Positions 8,978 to 16,410 of a DNA stretch of 57,342 bases are shown here, one piece after another. Positions within the stretch are counted from its first letter, which is position 1; each line of letters begins with the position of its first letter. The translations under genes and the position numbers were made by a program. The stretch comes from an uncultured Saprospiraceae bacterium (GTDB lineage Bacteria; Bacteroidota; Bacteroidia; Chitinophagales; Saprospiraceae), in assembly GCA_938028705.1 (NCBI GenBank), contig CALIZI010000162.1:1-57342 (forward strand), read 5' to 3'. The notes below the pieces were generated by a model. The model was not told the origin of the DNA. It searched no databases and saw only the letters and a program-made list of their open reading frames with translations.

Positions 8978-9059
8978 TAAATTCCAAGTACCAAATAACA
9001 AATTCCAATTTTTAATGCGTTTGCTCTATTGGAATTTGTTATTTGGAATTTGGTGCTTG
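8978..9059. repeat. Inverted repeat of the TTGGAATTTG family
   Basis: Left-arm sequence TTCCAAGTACCAAATAACAA pairs with the right arm TTGTTATTTGGAATTTGGTG. Related words occur at 8404-8440, 9062-9078 and 20083-20157, so this is a dispersed, hairpin-forming repeat. Confidence 0.5.
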
Positions 9060-9079
9060 TTATCCGGTGCTTGGAATTT

Positions 9080-9571
9080 TTACTCACAGCAAGTAGTCTC
9101 ACAACAAGGTGCTTCTTTTATGACTTCTTGCTCCACCGCAATGGCATCATTACCTTGCCATTTTTCCATAGTTTCGGGAGCATGTTTTGCACGTCCTTCG
9201 CCATATACGGTAGATGTGCCATGCGTATAAAAGGCTTCCCAGTCGATACCTTGCGGGTCAGTTATCCATGATTTTTCGCTCTTGGAATAGCAGCAAGTGC
9301 ATTCGCCTTCTTCGTATATTTTGCCTTTGGCGTTTTCCATATTGCCATACACTTCTTGTAGTTCTTCTTTACTGCCCGTCTGTATGCCGAGGTGTTCGAT
9401 ACCATTGGTGGTATGTCCGCTCGATATAGCAAAATTAACTTTCGGGTCATCAAGCATCCACTTTGCATAGTCTTCTTTTTCGACGGTGGGCGAGGTACGG
9501 AATAAAGCATTATAAAAAGCGATACTCTCCGCCAAATCTTTTACTTTTACATGAACATGAAATGTTTTCAT
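9080..9571 (-). CDS. ArsI/CadI-like VOC-fold metal resistance protein
   Basis: This 163-residue glyoxalase/VOC protein resembles ArsI C-As lyases, non-heme Fe(II) dioxygenases that split methylarsenite. H5 or H7, H60 (IEHLG) and E112 (WEAFYTHG) fit the metal ligands. C91-x-C93-C94 fits the vicinal cysteine pair that binds the arsenic substrate. The C-terminal extension ends in CCETTCCE, adding four cysteines that could bind metal. No ArsR, ArsC or efflux gene is nearby, which is unusual for this family. The name CadI is used for similar proteins linked to cadmium, so the metal is not certain. Confidence 0.82.
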   Translation of the reverse strand: MKTFHVHVKVKDLAESIAFYNALFRTSPTVEKEDYAKWMLDDPKVNFAISSGHTTNGIEHLGIQTGSKEELQEVYGNMENAKGKIYEEGECTCCYSKSEKSWITDPQGIDWEAFYTHGTSTVYGEGRAKHAPETMEKWQGNDAIAVEQEVIKEAPCCETTCCE

Positions 9572-9594
9572 TATTAATTATTTTTATGGTGAAA

Positions 9595-9853
9595 CTTTGG
9601 TAATCAGTTTATCAGGTAATTAGTTAATCGGTAGTCCTGCAAATGTAATGCTGAAAGTTGAGCGACTTGCCTTGCATTTCCAAAATGCAAGGCAAGTAAG
9701 GGCATTACATTTATAGCACTACCAGTTAATCAGGCTAATTCGGTTTATCAGTATTTTACCAACAAATGATTATTGATTTAAATATTTTTTTTTAAATAAA
9801 AATCAAAAAAATAACCTGATTATCTGTTCAACTGATTAACTTTTATACCAAAG
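9595..9853. repeat. 259-bp inverted-repeat element interrupted by a smaller element
   Basis: CTTTGGTAATCAG at the left and CTGATTAACTTTTATACCAAAG at the right (as two parts, CTGATTAAC and TTTTATACCAAAG) form terminal arms that repeat the words TATCAGG and GTTAATC. The 94-bp element at 9630-9723 is inserted in the left arm. The rest of 9572-10449 is noncoding. Confidence 0.55.
9630..9723. mobile_element. 94-bp MITE-like element with 8-bp target duplication (copy 2)
   Basis: It has the same termini and central hairpin as 711-803 and differs mainly in the loops between the arms. It is flanked by AGTTAATC at 9622-9629 and 9724-9731. Two copies with different perfect 8-bp duplications are strong evidence of transposition. 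Confidence 0.85.
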
Positions 9854-10034
9854 TCTAATTATGGTAAAAAAATGTGAAACTACAACTATAACCTCAACTT
9901 CAAAAAACAAATAAAATATTGATATTGAATATTGGAGTTGAGAACTTGCAGTAAATTAAATTCATAACCAAGACGAACAGCATCAAAAAAAGACGCAGGA
10001 TTTTACTGTTTTTTTATAAAAAAATATTTTTGAG

Positions 10035-10042
10035 TATATTTG
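10035..10042 (+). promoter_or_regulatory. Possible -7 box TATATTTG
   Basis: It matches the Bacteroidota -7 consensus TAnnTTTG, but no TTTG -33 box lies at the usual distance. It is 400 bp from the next gene, so it is weakly supported. Confidence 0.25.
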
Positions 10043-10169
10043 CACTTAGAAAAACACCAAACACGCTTATCAAAGTAGTATCCAAAAACCAAATTCGTGT
10101 TCATTCCTTGCAAACAAATTAACTTATTTATTTTGGCAAAGTTTTTTCTTTATGAAAATCAAGTACATT

Positions 10170-10335
10170 GTGAAAAAGGTTTATATCCTTTTTGAATATC
10201 GAATAATGAAAAAGAATATCGAATGACGAAATGTAGATTATTGTCCTAAATCTTTGATTTATAATATTTTACACAAAGTAAATATTTCTATGTTTGATAT
10301 TCCTTGTTCGATATTCATAATTCAAAAAAGTTGAA
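10170..10335. repeat. Degenerate GAATATCGAA inverted repeat
   Basis: Left-arm words CTTTTTGAATATCGAAT and GAATATCGAATGACG pair loosely with TTCGATATTCATAATTC and AAAAAAG on the right. The rest of 9854-10449 shows no gene. A second AT-rich hairpin, AAAAAAGTTGAAAAACTTTTTT, follows in two halves at about 10324-10345. Confidence 0.4.
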
Positions 10336-10449
10336 AAACTTTTTTGACGGTGTATTAAGCGTGTATGCAGCGGCATAAAAATTGCCTATATTGATTATCA
10401 ATCATCATAGAGCCTAATTCAAATCAAGCTCTCAAACCTAACACAAACC

Positions 10450-11880
10450 ATGCGATTAAGTATCATTGTATTTTTATTTGCACTCCTATTTTCGGAAGTC
10501 AATGCACAAGCGGGTAACACTCAAATTACCGGAACCATTAAAGGCGCGATTTCAAAAAACCTCACCCTTATTTTGAATGAACGACACAAAAGTACCGCAC
10601 AACATTCCTTCGATGCCCGACTCAATGAGTTCGACGAATTTGCCTTTATAGTCAATGTTACCGAGCCGCAAATTGCACTCCTGCAATATGGGCGCGACAT
10701 CTATGCACACATTTATATAGAGCCGGGCGACCAACTTCGTGTGGATACCGACGGAGGCGATTTTGCAAAAGCCATCACCTTCAGCGGTACCGGCGGGGCA
10801 AATAATCGCGTGCTTAAATTTTACTGGGAACAGTACCCGCAGGTGCAAAGTAAATTTGCGATGAAACAGTACAAAAAAGGAGGTATGTACTACGAGGTCA
10901 CGCCCGATATAGACCAAAAAATGACTTCACTTGGCTATAGCTCTTTTGAAGCCGAAATGCGACGCATTAAAGATGCCAAACTCTCCACGATTGATTCCTA
11001 TCAAAGGAGTTATCCCGAAATTTCACCCATATTTGCCGGCTACCTGCGCTACGAAATAGAGTATGACTGGGCATATAATATGCTACTCTACGGCTATGCT
11101 TTTGGTTACAAAAACGGTGTGCCGGACAGCTATTTTGACTTCACTCAGCACATACTTATCAATGACGACAATCTGGTAAGCAGCGAAAAATATCGTCGCT
11201 ATATCAAGGGTTTTATGAATTATAAATACGACAAGGGAGCGAAAACTGCCGCCAATCCATATATCGGTCAGTACGAACTCGCCAAGCAGATGTTGACCGG
11301 CAAAACGCAGGCATGGTTTCAGTCGGATGTCATCACACGCGGCTTGCACAAAAGCGACCTCGGCACTATGATTGACCCTTATAATGAGTTTGTCAGCACG
11401 ACACTCTATCACGAATACGCAGAGCCGGCTATGACAAAATTTTATGAAAAAAACATGTATGCCGTAGGTAGTCCTGCGCCCAATTTTACGCTGACAGATG
11501 TGAACGGTGCGCCCGTTTCATTGAGCGATTATGTTGGAAAAGTTATCTATATTGATTTTTGGGCAACTTGGTGTCCGCCTTGTGTTCGCAAATTGAGTAT
11601 GATACAAGATGTTGAAAATCAAATTAATAGAAATGATGTTATTTTTATACACGTCTCCCTTGACCGCACCGAAGACGATTGGCGCAATGCCGTAGCGAGT
11701 CGTAATATCAATGGCATCAACCTCTACGCACAAGGCGGCTACAAATCCGAAATCGTTAATAAATTCAATGTCAAAGCCATACCTGAATATTACATCATCA
11801 GCAAAAACGGAACTTTTGTCAAAAAACCAAGTGCCGTTAATGCTTACTCGATTAAAGAGTGTTTGGAGAAATTACCATAG
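10450..11880 (+). CDS. TlpA/AhpC-like thiol-disulfide oxidoreductase, exported
   Basis: This 476-residue protein has a signal peptide ending at about residue 20 (VNAQA). The first 330 residues combine a beta-rich N-terminal domain (DUF4369-like position in this family) with a long helical part. Residues about 340-476 form a thioredoxin-fold domain with the redox motif WATWCPPC at about 370-378 and a cis-Pro region KAIPEYYII. The likely role is reduction of disulfides in the periplasm, for example in cytochrome c maturation or stress repair. It stands alone, with repeats before it and a terminator after it. Confidence 0.85.
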   Translation: MRLSIIVFLFALLFSEVNAQAGNTQITGTIKGAISKNLTLILNERHKSTAQHSFDARLNEFDEFAFIVNVTEPQIALLQYGRDIYAHIYIEPGDQLRVDTDGGDFAKAITFSGTGGANNRVLKFYWEQYPQVQSKFAMKQYKKGGMYYEVTPDIDQKMTSLGYSSFEAEMRRIKDAKLSTIDSYQRSYPEISPIFAGYLRYEIEYDWAYNMLLYGYAFGYKNGVPDSYFDFTQHILINDDNLVSSEKYRRYIKGFMNYKYDKGAKTAANPYIGQYELAKQMLTGKTQAWFQSDVITRGLHKSDLGTMIDPYNEFVSTTLYHEYAEPAMTKFYEKNMYAVGSPAPNFTLTDVNGAPVSLSDYVGKVIYIDFWATWCPPCVRKLSMIQDVENQINRNDVIFIHVSLDRTEDDWRNAVASRNINGINLYAQGGYKSEIVNKFNVKAIPEYYIISKNGTFVKKPSAVNAYSIKECLEKLP

Positions 11881-11934
11881 TAATGGTTAATGATTAACGG
11901 TCAATGGTTAATGGTCGATAATTCATATAAGTAG

Positions 11935-11977
11935 AATCAGGCAAGTACATTAAGTGTATTTGCCTGATTTTTTTTTT
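11935..11977 (+). terminator. Rho-independent terminator after the TlpA-like gene
   Basis: The stem AATCAGGCAA pairs with TTGCCTGATT and is followed by a run of eight or more T. It lies 55 nt after the stop codon. The sequence between is made of repeats of TAATGGTTAATG-like words. Confidence 0.85.
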
Positions 11978-11993
11978 CGATAGTACGTAGTAT

Positions 11994-12207
11994 CTTGACA
12001 ATGTCATATTCAATTTTTATTTAATATAGTTGGCATTTTGCTCTTGAATTTGGGCTAAAACTCGTCTGACATTTTTAAAATTCACCGATGATGTCATATT
12101 TTTCCTACAAAGTTTAAATGTCTGACGAGTTTTAGCCCAAATTCGGAAAAAAATATCCCATGTTAAATGTAAATATATTTTTATTTTTAAAATATGACAT
12201 TGTCAAG
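11994..12207. repeat. 214-bp CTTGACAATG element (copy 1)
   Basis: Terminal arms CTTGACAATGTCATATT and AATATGACATTGTCAAG enclose a large internal hairpin on GGGCTAAAACTCGTCTGACA and its complement. A close copy is at 51505-51716, and a partial copy with the loop inverted is at 19680-19805. No coding capacity. No clear target duplication, apart from a GTAT on each side here. Together with the terminator it fills 11881-12318. Confidence 0.7.
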
Positions 12208-12318
12208 GTATTTTTTACATTAAAAATAATTAATTTGTATGCTCGATTTCTGTAAGACTTTTGGTTCACTATTTGCATAATGAGATTAAAAAAGCGTTGT
12301 CAACGAAAGGTTATTATT

Positions 12319-13107
12319 ATGAAAAAAATATTATTCTTTTACCTCTTTACCATATTATCATTTACGGCATTTTCACAAAAAGATGTCATACATATCCATT
12401 ACACGATCAATGCAAAAGTAGATGCGATGGGCTTAATCGGTTCGGTAGAAACCGAAGGGCATGACCACGACCATAAAGAACCCGATCTGACACCAAAAGA
12501 TAATAATACGATATTCAAAACTCAATTGGATAAACTGGGTAAAAAAACAACGGAAAACTACCGCAAACTCACCCGCGACTACTACGTAGGTGAATCGCTG
12601 ATACGATTGGACAGGAATACGAATAAAATGTCGGATGATGAATTTATATTAATCGCGCCTGCGGAAAAGAAAATGACGACCTATTATACGGCTTTCGATG
12701 AAAAACCGACATTTACGGAAAATCAATTGGCGAGTGTCGGTGTGGATTCGACAATGGTGTATGAGATAGACACTCTGCTCAAAGACACCAAAAATATCTT
12801 GGGCTACAGTTGTCATAAAATCATCATTACGGAAATTCACAGGGCAGGTGCAGACCACGAACATATTGTCAAAAAATACGAACTGTATGTGACGGATGAA
12901 TTACCTCTTTCGGCGAATGTCGTTATGGGAATGTGGCAAGTTCCGCTGGATATTTGCGCTTTAGAAATCAGGGAAAGCCATCCTGATACGCCAAGCACTT
13001 ACATCCTGACCCAAGCCACTGAAATCAATAAAAAACAAAAAAATGACCTCCTCGAATTGCCCCGAAAATTTAAAACCGCTAAGAAGAAAAGTTATCTTTT
13101 GGATTAA
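12319..13107 (+). CDS. GLPGLI/DUF4412-like exported protein with His-rich segment
   Basis: The ATG at 12319 is preferred over an in-frame ATG 39 nt upstream, because it is preceded by AAAGG and opens a clean signal peptide (MKKILFFYLF, cleavage after AFSQ). The 262-residue protein shows the family pattern of a middle motif NILGYSCHKIIITE followed by YELYVTDELP. The GLPGLIL signature itself is missing, so it is only GLPGLI/DUF4412-like. After the signal peptide there is EGHDHDHKEPD, which could bind a divalent metal. No function is known for the family. It is convergent with the small lipoprotein gene downstream. Confidence 0.65.
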   Translation: MKKILFFYLFTILSFTAFSQKDVIHIHYTINAKVDAMGLIGSVETEGHDHDHKEPDLTPKDNNTIFKTQLDKLGKKTTENYRKLTRDYYVGESLIRLDRNTNKMSDDEFILIAPAEKKMTTYYTAFDEKPTFTENQLASVGVDSTMVYEIDTLLKDTKNILGYSCHKIIITEIHRAGADHEHIVKKYELYVTDELPLSANVVMGMWQVPLDICALEIRESHPDTPSTYILTQATEINKKQKNDLLELPRKFKTAKKKSYLLD

Positions 13108-13178
13108 AAAAATACTTATTCCAAATTTCATTCACAAAAGGCATGGCGATTTTTTTGCTAGCCCATAGTACATAAAAA

Positions 13179-13207
13179 AGAGGATGAACTATAAAAGTTC
13201 ACCCTCT
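13179..13207. terminator. Shared hairpin between convergent genes
   Basis: AGAGGATGAACT and AGTTCACCCTCT pair with one mismatch across a 5-nt loop. It lies between the stop codons of two convergent genes (13107 + and 13283 -), so it may serve both. The A-run on its left makes it a better terminator for the minus strand. Confidence 0.6.
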
Positions 13208-13282
13208 GGTTATCGACCGCACTTTATGTGTCTTTTCTAATAAGTGGTGTGTGATTGATAAAAGATAATAAGCATCAAACTA

Positions 13283-13681
13283 TCAGTTGCAGAAGTCATG
13301 TGCAAGGAGGTAATCCGTATAAGCAACTTGCATGCTGACGTAATTGACACTTGTAGGATTGTAGAACCACGCAACATAAGCATTGTAGTAAGTGTAATAT
13401 GCACAGTTGAGATAAACGGGACATCCGTAACTTTCCAAATGTGCACAAGCATCGCGTGATTCTATTTCACCGTCATTGATAACTTCTGTGGTCATTTGTT
13501 CCATAGAAGCAGGTAGAGGTTCGCCGGTTTCGTTGACCAATTGGTCTAATCTTGGTGCTACATTTTCAATGGCATCTTCAGTAATGATGTCATTAGTTTG
13601 CTCACAAGAAGTCATCACTATGGCAATGGCTAATACAGCCACGAGGCTAAATAAAAGGCTTTTAACTTTTAAAGTTTTCAT
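13283..13681 (-). CDS. Small lipoprotein, unknown family
   Basis: This 132-residue protein has a lipoprotein signal (VMTSC, Cys at about residue 26). The acidic middle is followed by a C-terminal half rich in Tyr and Cys (LESYGCPVYLNCAYYTYYNA, ending AHDFCN). Four cysteines in the mature C-terminal half could form two disulfides. I do not recognise the family. The next minus-strand gene (14070) is another small exported cysteine-containing protein, but the 388-nt gap argues against one transcript. Confidence 0.7.
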   Translation of the reverse strand: MKTLKVKSLLFSLVAVLAIAIVMTSCEQTNDIITEDAIENVAPRLDQLVNETGEPLPASMEQMTTEVINDGEIESRDACAHLESYGCPVYLNCAYYTYYNAYVAWFYNPTSVNYVSMQVAYTDYLLAHDFCN

Positions 13682-14069
13682 AAAGAATATTTAATGTTTT
13701 AATAAATGTTTAATCCGACAAAAAACTGTGCCGGGCAGTGTGGTTGGAGAGCATACAGCATGTATGCAGCCCCACAGTAAAATCCGGAAATACTGTTATC
13801 TTTAAGGACATAATTATCCTGTACCAATAAGCGGTGTAGCTGTTTCGCTTGTTGGTCTTATTTTATGTATTAAGAAAAAATAGAATCAGGTAAGTGAGTG
13901 GTGTTAAGCATGTTTTGTTATTAAAAGTATCGTTTAATAAATCATTATTTTTGTCCTTATACAGCACGAGGCTATATTGGGCTTTGGTTGAATTTTAGGC
14001 GTTAGGTTATTGATTGTGAAACACTTGTTTGCTTGATAGATGTGGATATGGGAGCTTGTTGTTTAGGGC
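13682..14069. other. Intergenic region without recognised features
   Basis: It holds no ORF of note. It contains a short inverted pair around CATACAGCATGTATG and a mixed-composition stretch that probably includes the promoter of the 13681 gene, but no clear consensus was found. Confidence 0.4.
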
Positions 14070-14501
14070 TTAGCCATCTATCATAACAGTACAGACAGTT
14101 CCTCCTGTTTTGTAAAATGTACTACCACCTGTTATGGTTTCTAGCTTTGTAAAAGGGATCTCTACGGGTGTACCGGATGCTTGTCCAAAGCATATAATAG
14201 CACCTGCTGTTGTAGTATTCGGAAACTCTACATAATAACCATTAGAAGATGAAATAAAAAGTGTTGACGGTGGTAAGTCAATGTTCAAAGTGACTCGAAA
14301 GCATGCGTTTTCGCATTCATCCATTCCATAGTAAGTTGTCAGACTTTCGTCGTATTCTACGCACATAGGATCAGTAGAGCAAGCGGGAGGATTGGCTACA
14401 CCGTCAATACTGACAGTCCAATCACATTGTTGAGCAATAGCATTGCTCGTCATAAAAAGCAATACAAGTATTAAGGAGCTAATTTTCATAATAATTTTCA
14501 T
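14070..14501 (-). CDS. Small secreted cysteine-containing protein, unknown family
   Basis: This 143-residue protein has a signal peptide ending in SNAIAQQ. The ATG at 14501 is used; an ATG 12 nt downstream is equally plausible and gives 139 residues. The mature part has seven cysteines (CDW, PACSTDPMC, CENAC, ICFG, VCTV) and a predicted beta-rich pattern (RVTLNIDLP, GYYVEFPN). It may be a small extracellular or periplasmic domain held by disulfides. There is no T9SS tail. I do not recognise the family. Confidence 0.65.
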   Translation of the reverse strand: MKIIMKISSLILVLLFMTSNAIAQQCDWTVSIDGVANPPACSTDPMCVEYDESLTTYYGMDECENACFRVTLNIDLPPSTLFISSSNGYYVEFPNTTTAGAIICFGQASGTPVEIPFTKLETITGGSTFYKTGGTVCTVMIDG

Positions 14502-14744
14502 TCTTTTAAGTTTTTCTCAGTTAAAAAATAAAGTGTGTAAAAAATCACAAGCAAGTGTTTCTTATCTATTTGTTAAGACAAAGATACAAGCAGCAATAAT
14601 CATAAAAAATGTGTAATTTTGTGACATAATTAAGCCCAAATTTCATAATACCTAAATTTCCTACTATTCGATTCCACTTCAAGTGTTTGAATGTCAAACT
14701 CTTACAATCATGTTTTTATTTAATAAATAAAATAATAATTTCAC

Positions 14745-16253
14745 ATGATAGGTAATTCGCAGGTACATAACTCCAAATTATTTGCATTGCTGAGTACATT
14801 AAATAAAAAAGAACTCAAACAATTAGAGTTGTGGTTGGCTTCTCCGATCCACAATACCTCAAAAGAAGTGCTGCAACTCTATCAGGGGCTGATGACCAAA
14901 TACCAAAAATTTGACCAACCCATAGATAAGCTGACTTTATTGAAATATATAGGTACATCATCAGGCACTAAAAAACAGCGAGAACTCCAACCTAAAGAGG
15001 AAGCACTGCTCCGGCAATTGATGTTTAAATTGACTGGACAGGTTCAAAAATTTCTTGTTTGGCAACATATTAATCGGGATGATTTTACCGAAAAATATCA
15101 TTTGACGAATGAATTAATGGGAAGGAAATCATACAAACTTGTTTCCGGCGTACTGGCTAAATTAAAAAAAGAATTGGAGACTTCTACTGTCCGTGATATT
15201 ATTTACTACGAAAATCTTTTTAAAATTATTGATATAGAATACAGCTTGGAAGTTGTTTTGAATAACCGCGAAAGTCATGACAAAATCCAAGAACTTATCA
15301 ATGTTTTACGACAAACAGCTTTGAGTAAACTCCTCAAATTTTATTGTGCTGCGAAGAATATTGAGGAAATTCGTAAAGTCAAGAATTATTATCCTTTTAT
15401 GGAAGCAGTAAAAAAACATATTGCAGAAACTGCTGATAAAAATATTCCAATTATATATGCTTATTATGCTTTATTAAGGCTTATGGAATACCAAAAACCT
15501 GAATACTATTATGAGTTAAAGAATTATTTATTTGATAATCTGGAAGCATTCAGTCTTCATGAAATAAGGCAATTGTTTAACCACATGACTAACTATTGTA
15601 CTTGGTCAATAAGAAAAGGAAATCATAATTTCGTTGAAGAAAAACATGAGATATATGTCATTGGCTTAGACTTAAAATGTTGGTCATCGGGTGTCTCCTT
15701 TTCTCATCACCAATTTATCAATATTATTCGTAATGCACTGGAAATGGATAAAGTAAATTGGGCAAATAATTTTATCTATAAATATAATGCCCAACTTCAT
15801 CCGAAATTAAAAAAAGATATTCTGAATTATGGACATGCGTTAATCCAATTTCACCAGAAACAATATAGTCAAGCACAAAACTATCTCGCAAAAATCACTT
15901 CACCGGAAGATTTTATTTACCACCTCAAATTCAAAGTTCTACTTATAAAAATATACTACGAACTCCAAGAACTCAATACGGGTAATGCCGAATTTCACCC
16001 TATTAATTACGAACTTGAAGCGGTGAGACAGTACATCGTCTCTACCCGCAACAAAAAAATGTCAGAACCCTTGCGACAGTCTTATAATAATTTCGTCAAC
16101 ATCTTCAAAAGCATACTGGAAAGGCGTAAAAAACTCATTTATGCCGAGCCGGTATCAGCGTCAAGTATCCAAAAATTGCAAGACAAACTCCCTACGGTTT
16201 CTCCATTGATAGAGCGCACTTGGCTCGAAGAAAAAATTAAGGAATTGTTTTAG
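14745..16253 (+). CDS. Long helical protein of unknown function
   Basis: This 502-residue protein has no signal peptide or membrane segment. It starts NSKLFALLSTLNKKELKQLE, a pattern I associate with a Saprospiria-restricted group of cytoplasmic helical proteins that occur in many paralogues. Predicted composition is almost all alpha-helix with Tyr- and Lys-rich, TPR-like helices (KQYSQAQNYLAKI). No enzyme motif is seen. It is transcribed alone and converges on the anchor B gene at 16411. Function unknown. Confidence 0.65.
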   Translation: MIGNSQVHNSKLFALLSTLNKKELKQLELWLASPIHNTSKEVLQLYQGLMTKYQKFDQPIDKLTLLKYIGTSSGTKKQRELQPKEEALLRQLMFKLTGQVQKFLVWQHINRDDFTEKYHLTNELMGRKSYKLVSGVLAKLKKELETSTVRDIIYYENLFKIIDIEYSLEVVLNNRESHDKIQELINVLRQTALSKLLKFYCAAKNIEEIRKVKNYYPFMEAVKKHIAETADKNIPIIYAYYALLRLMEYQKPEYYYELKNYLFDNLEAFSLHEIRQLFNHMTNYCTWSIRKGNHNFVEEKHEIYVIGLDLKCWSSGVSFSHHQFINIIRNALEMDKVNWANNFIYKYNAQLHPKLKKDILNYGHALIQFHQKQYSQAQNYLAKITSPEDFIYHLKFKVLLIKIYYELQELNTGNAEFHPINYELEAVRQYIVSTRNKKMSEPLRQSYNNFVNIFKSILERRKKLIYAEPVSASSIQKLQDKLPTVSPLIERTWLEEKIKELF

Positions 16254-16257
16254 AATA

Positions 16258-16286
16258 TAAAAAAACCGACAATCAAAGATTGCCGG
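16258..16286 (-). terminator. Terminator-like hairpin, minus strand
   Basis: CCGACAATC and GATTGCCGG pair with one G-T wobble, and the A-run on the left becomes a T-run on the minus strand. It can end transcripts of the gene at 16411-18957, and it sits just after the stop of the convergent + gene. Confidence 0.55.
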
Positions 16287-16342
16287 CTTCTAAAATTATT
16301 CTTCAAAAACCTTCTTAAAGGGTGTCTGATTTATCTATGATC

Positions 16343-16408
16343 AGTTCATAGTTGTTGGTTCATGGTTCATAGTTAAAACCATGAACCATGAACTGCCAAC
16401 TATGAACT
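16343..16408. repeat. 66-bp inverted repeat (AGTTCATAGTTG)
   Basis: The left arm has AGTTCATAGTTG and GGTTCATGGTTCATAGTT. The right arm has AACCATGAACCATGAACTG and CAACTATGAACT. It ends 3 nt before the stop codon of the minus-strand gene. It could be a mobile repeat or an extra terminator stem. Confidence 0.55.
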
Positions 16409-16410
16409 AA

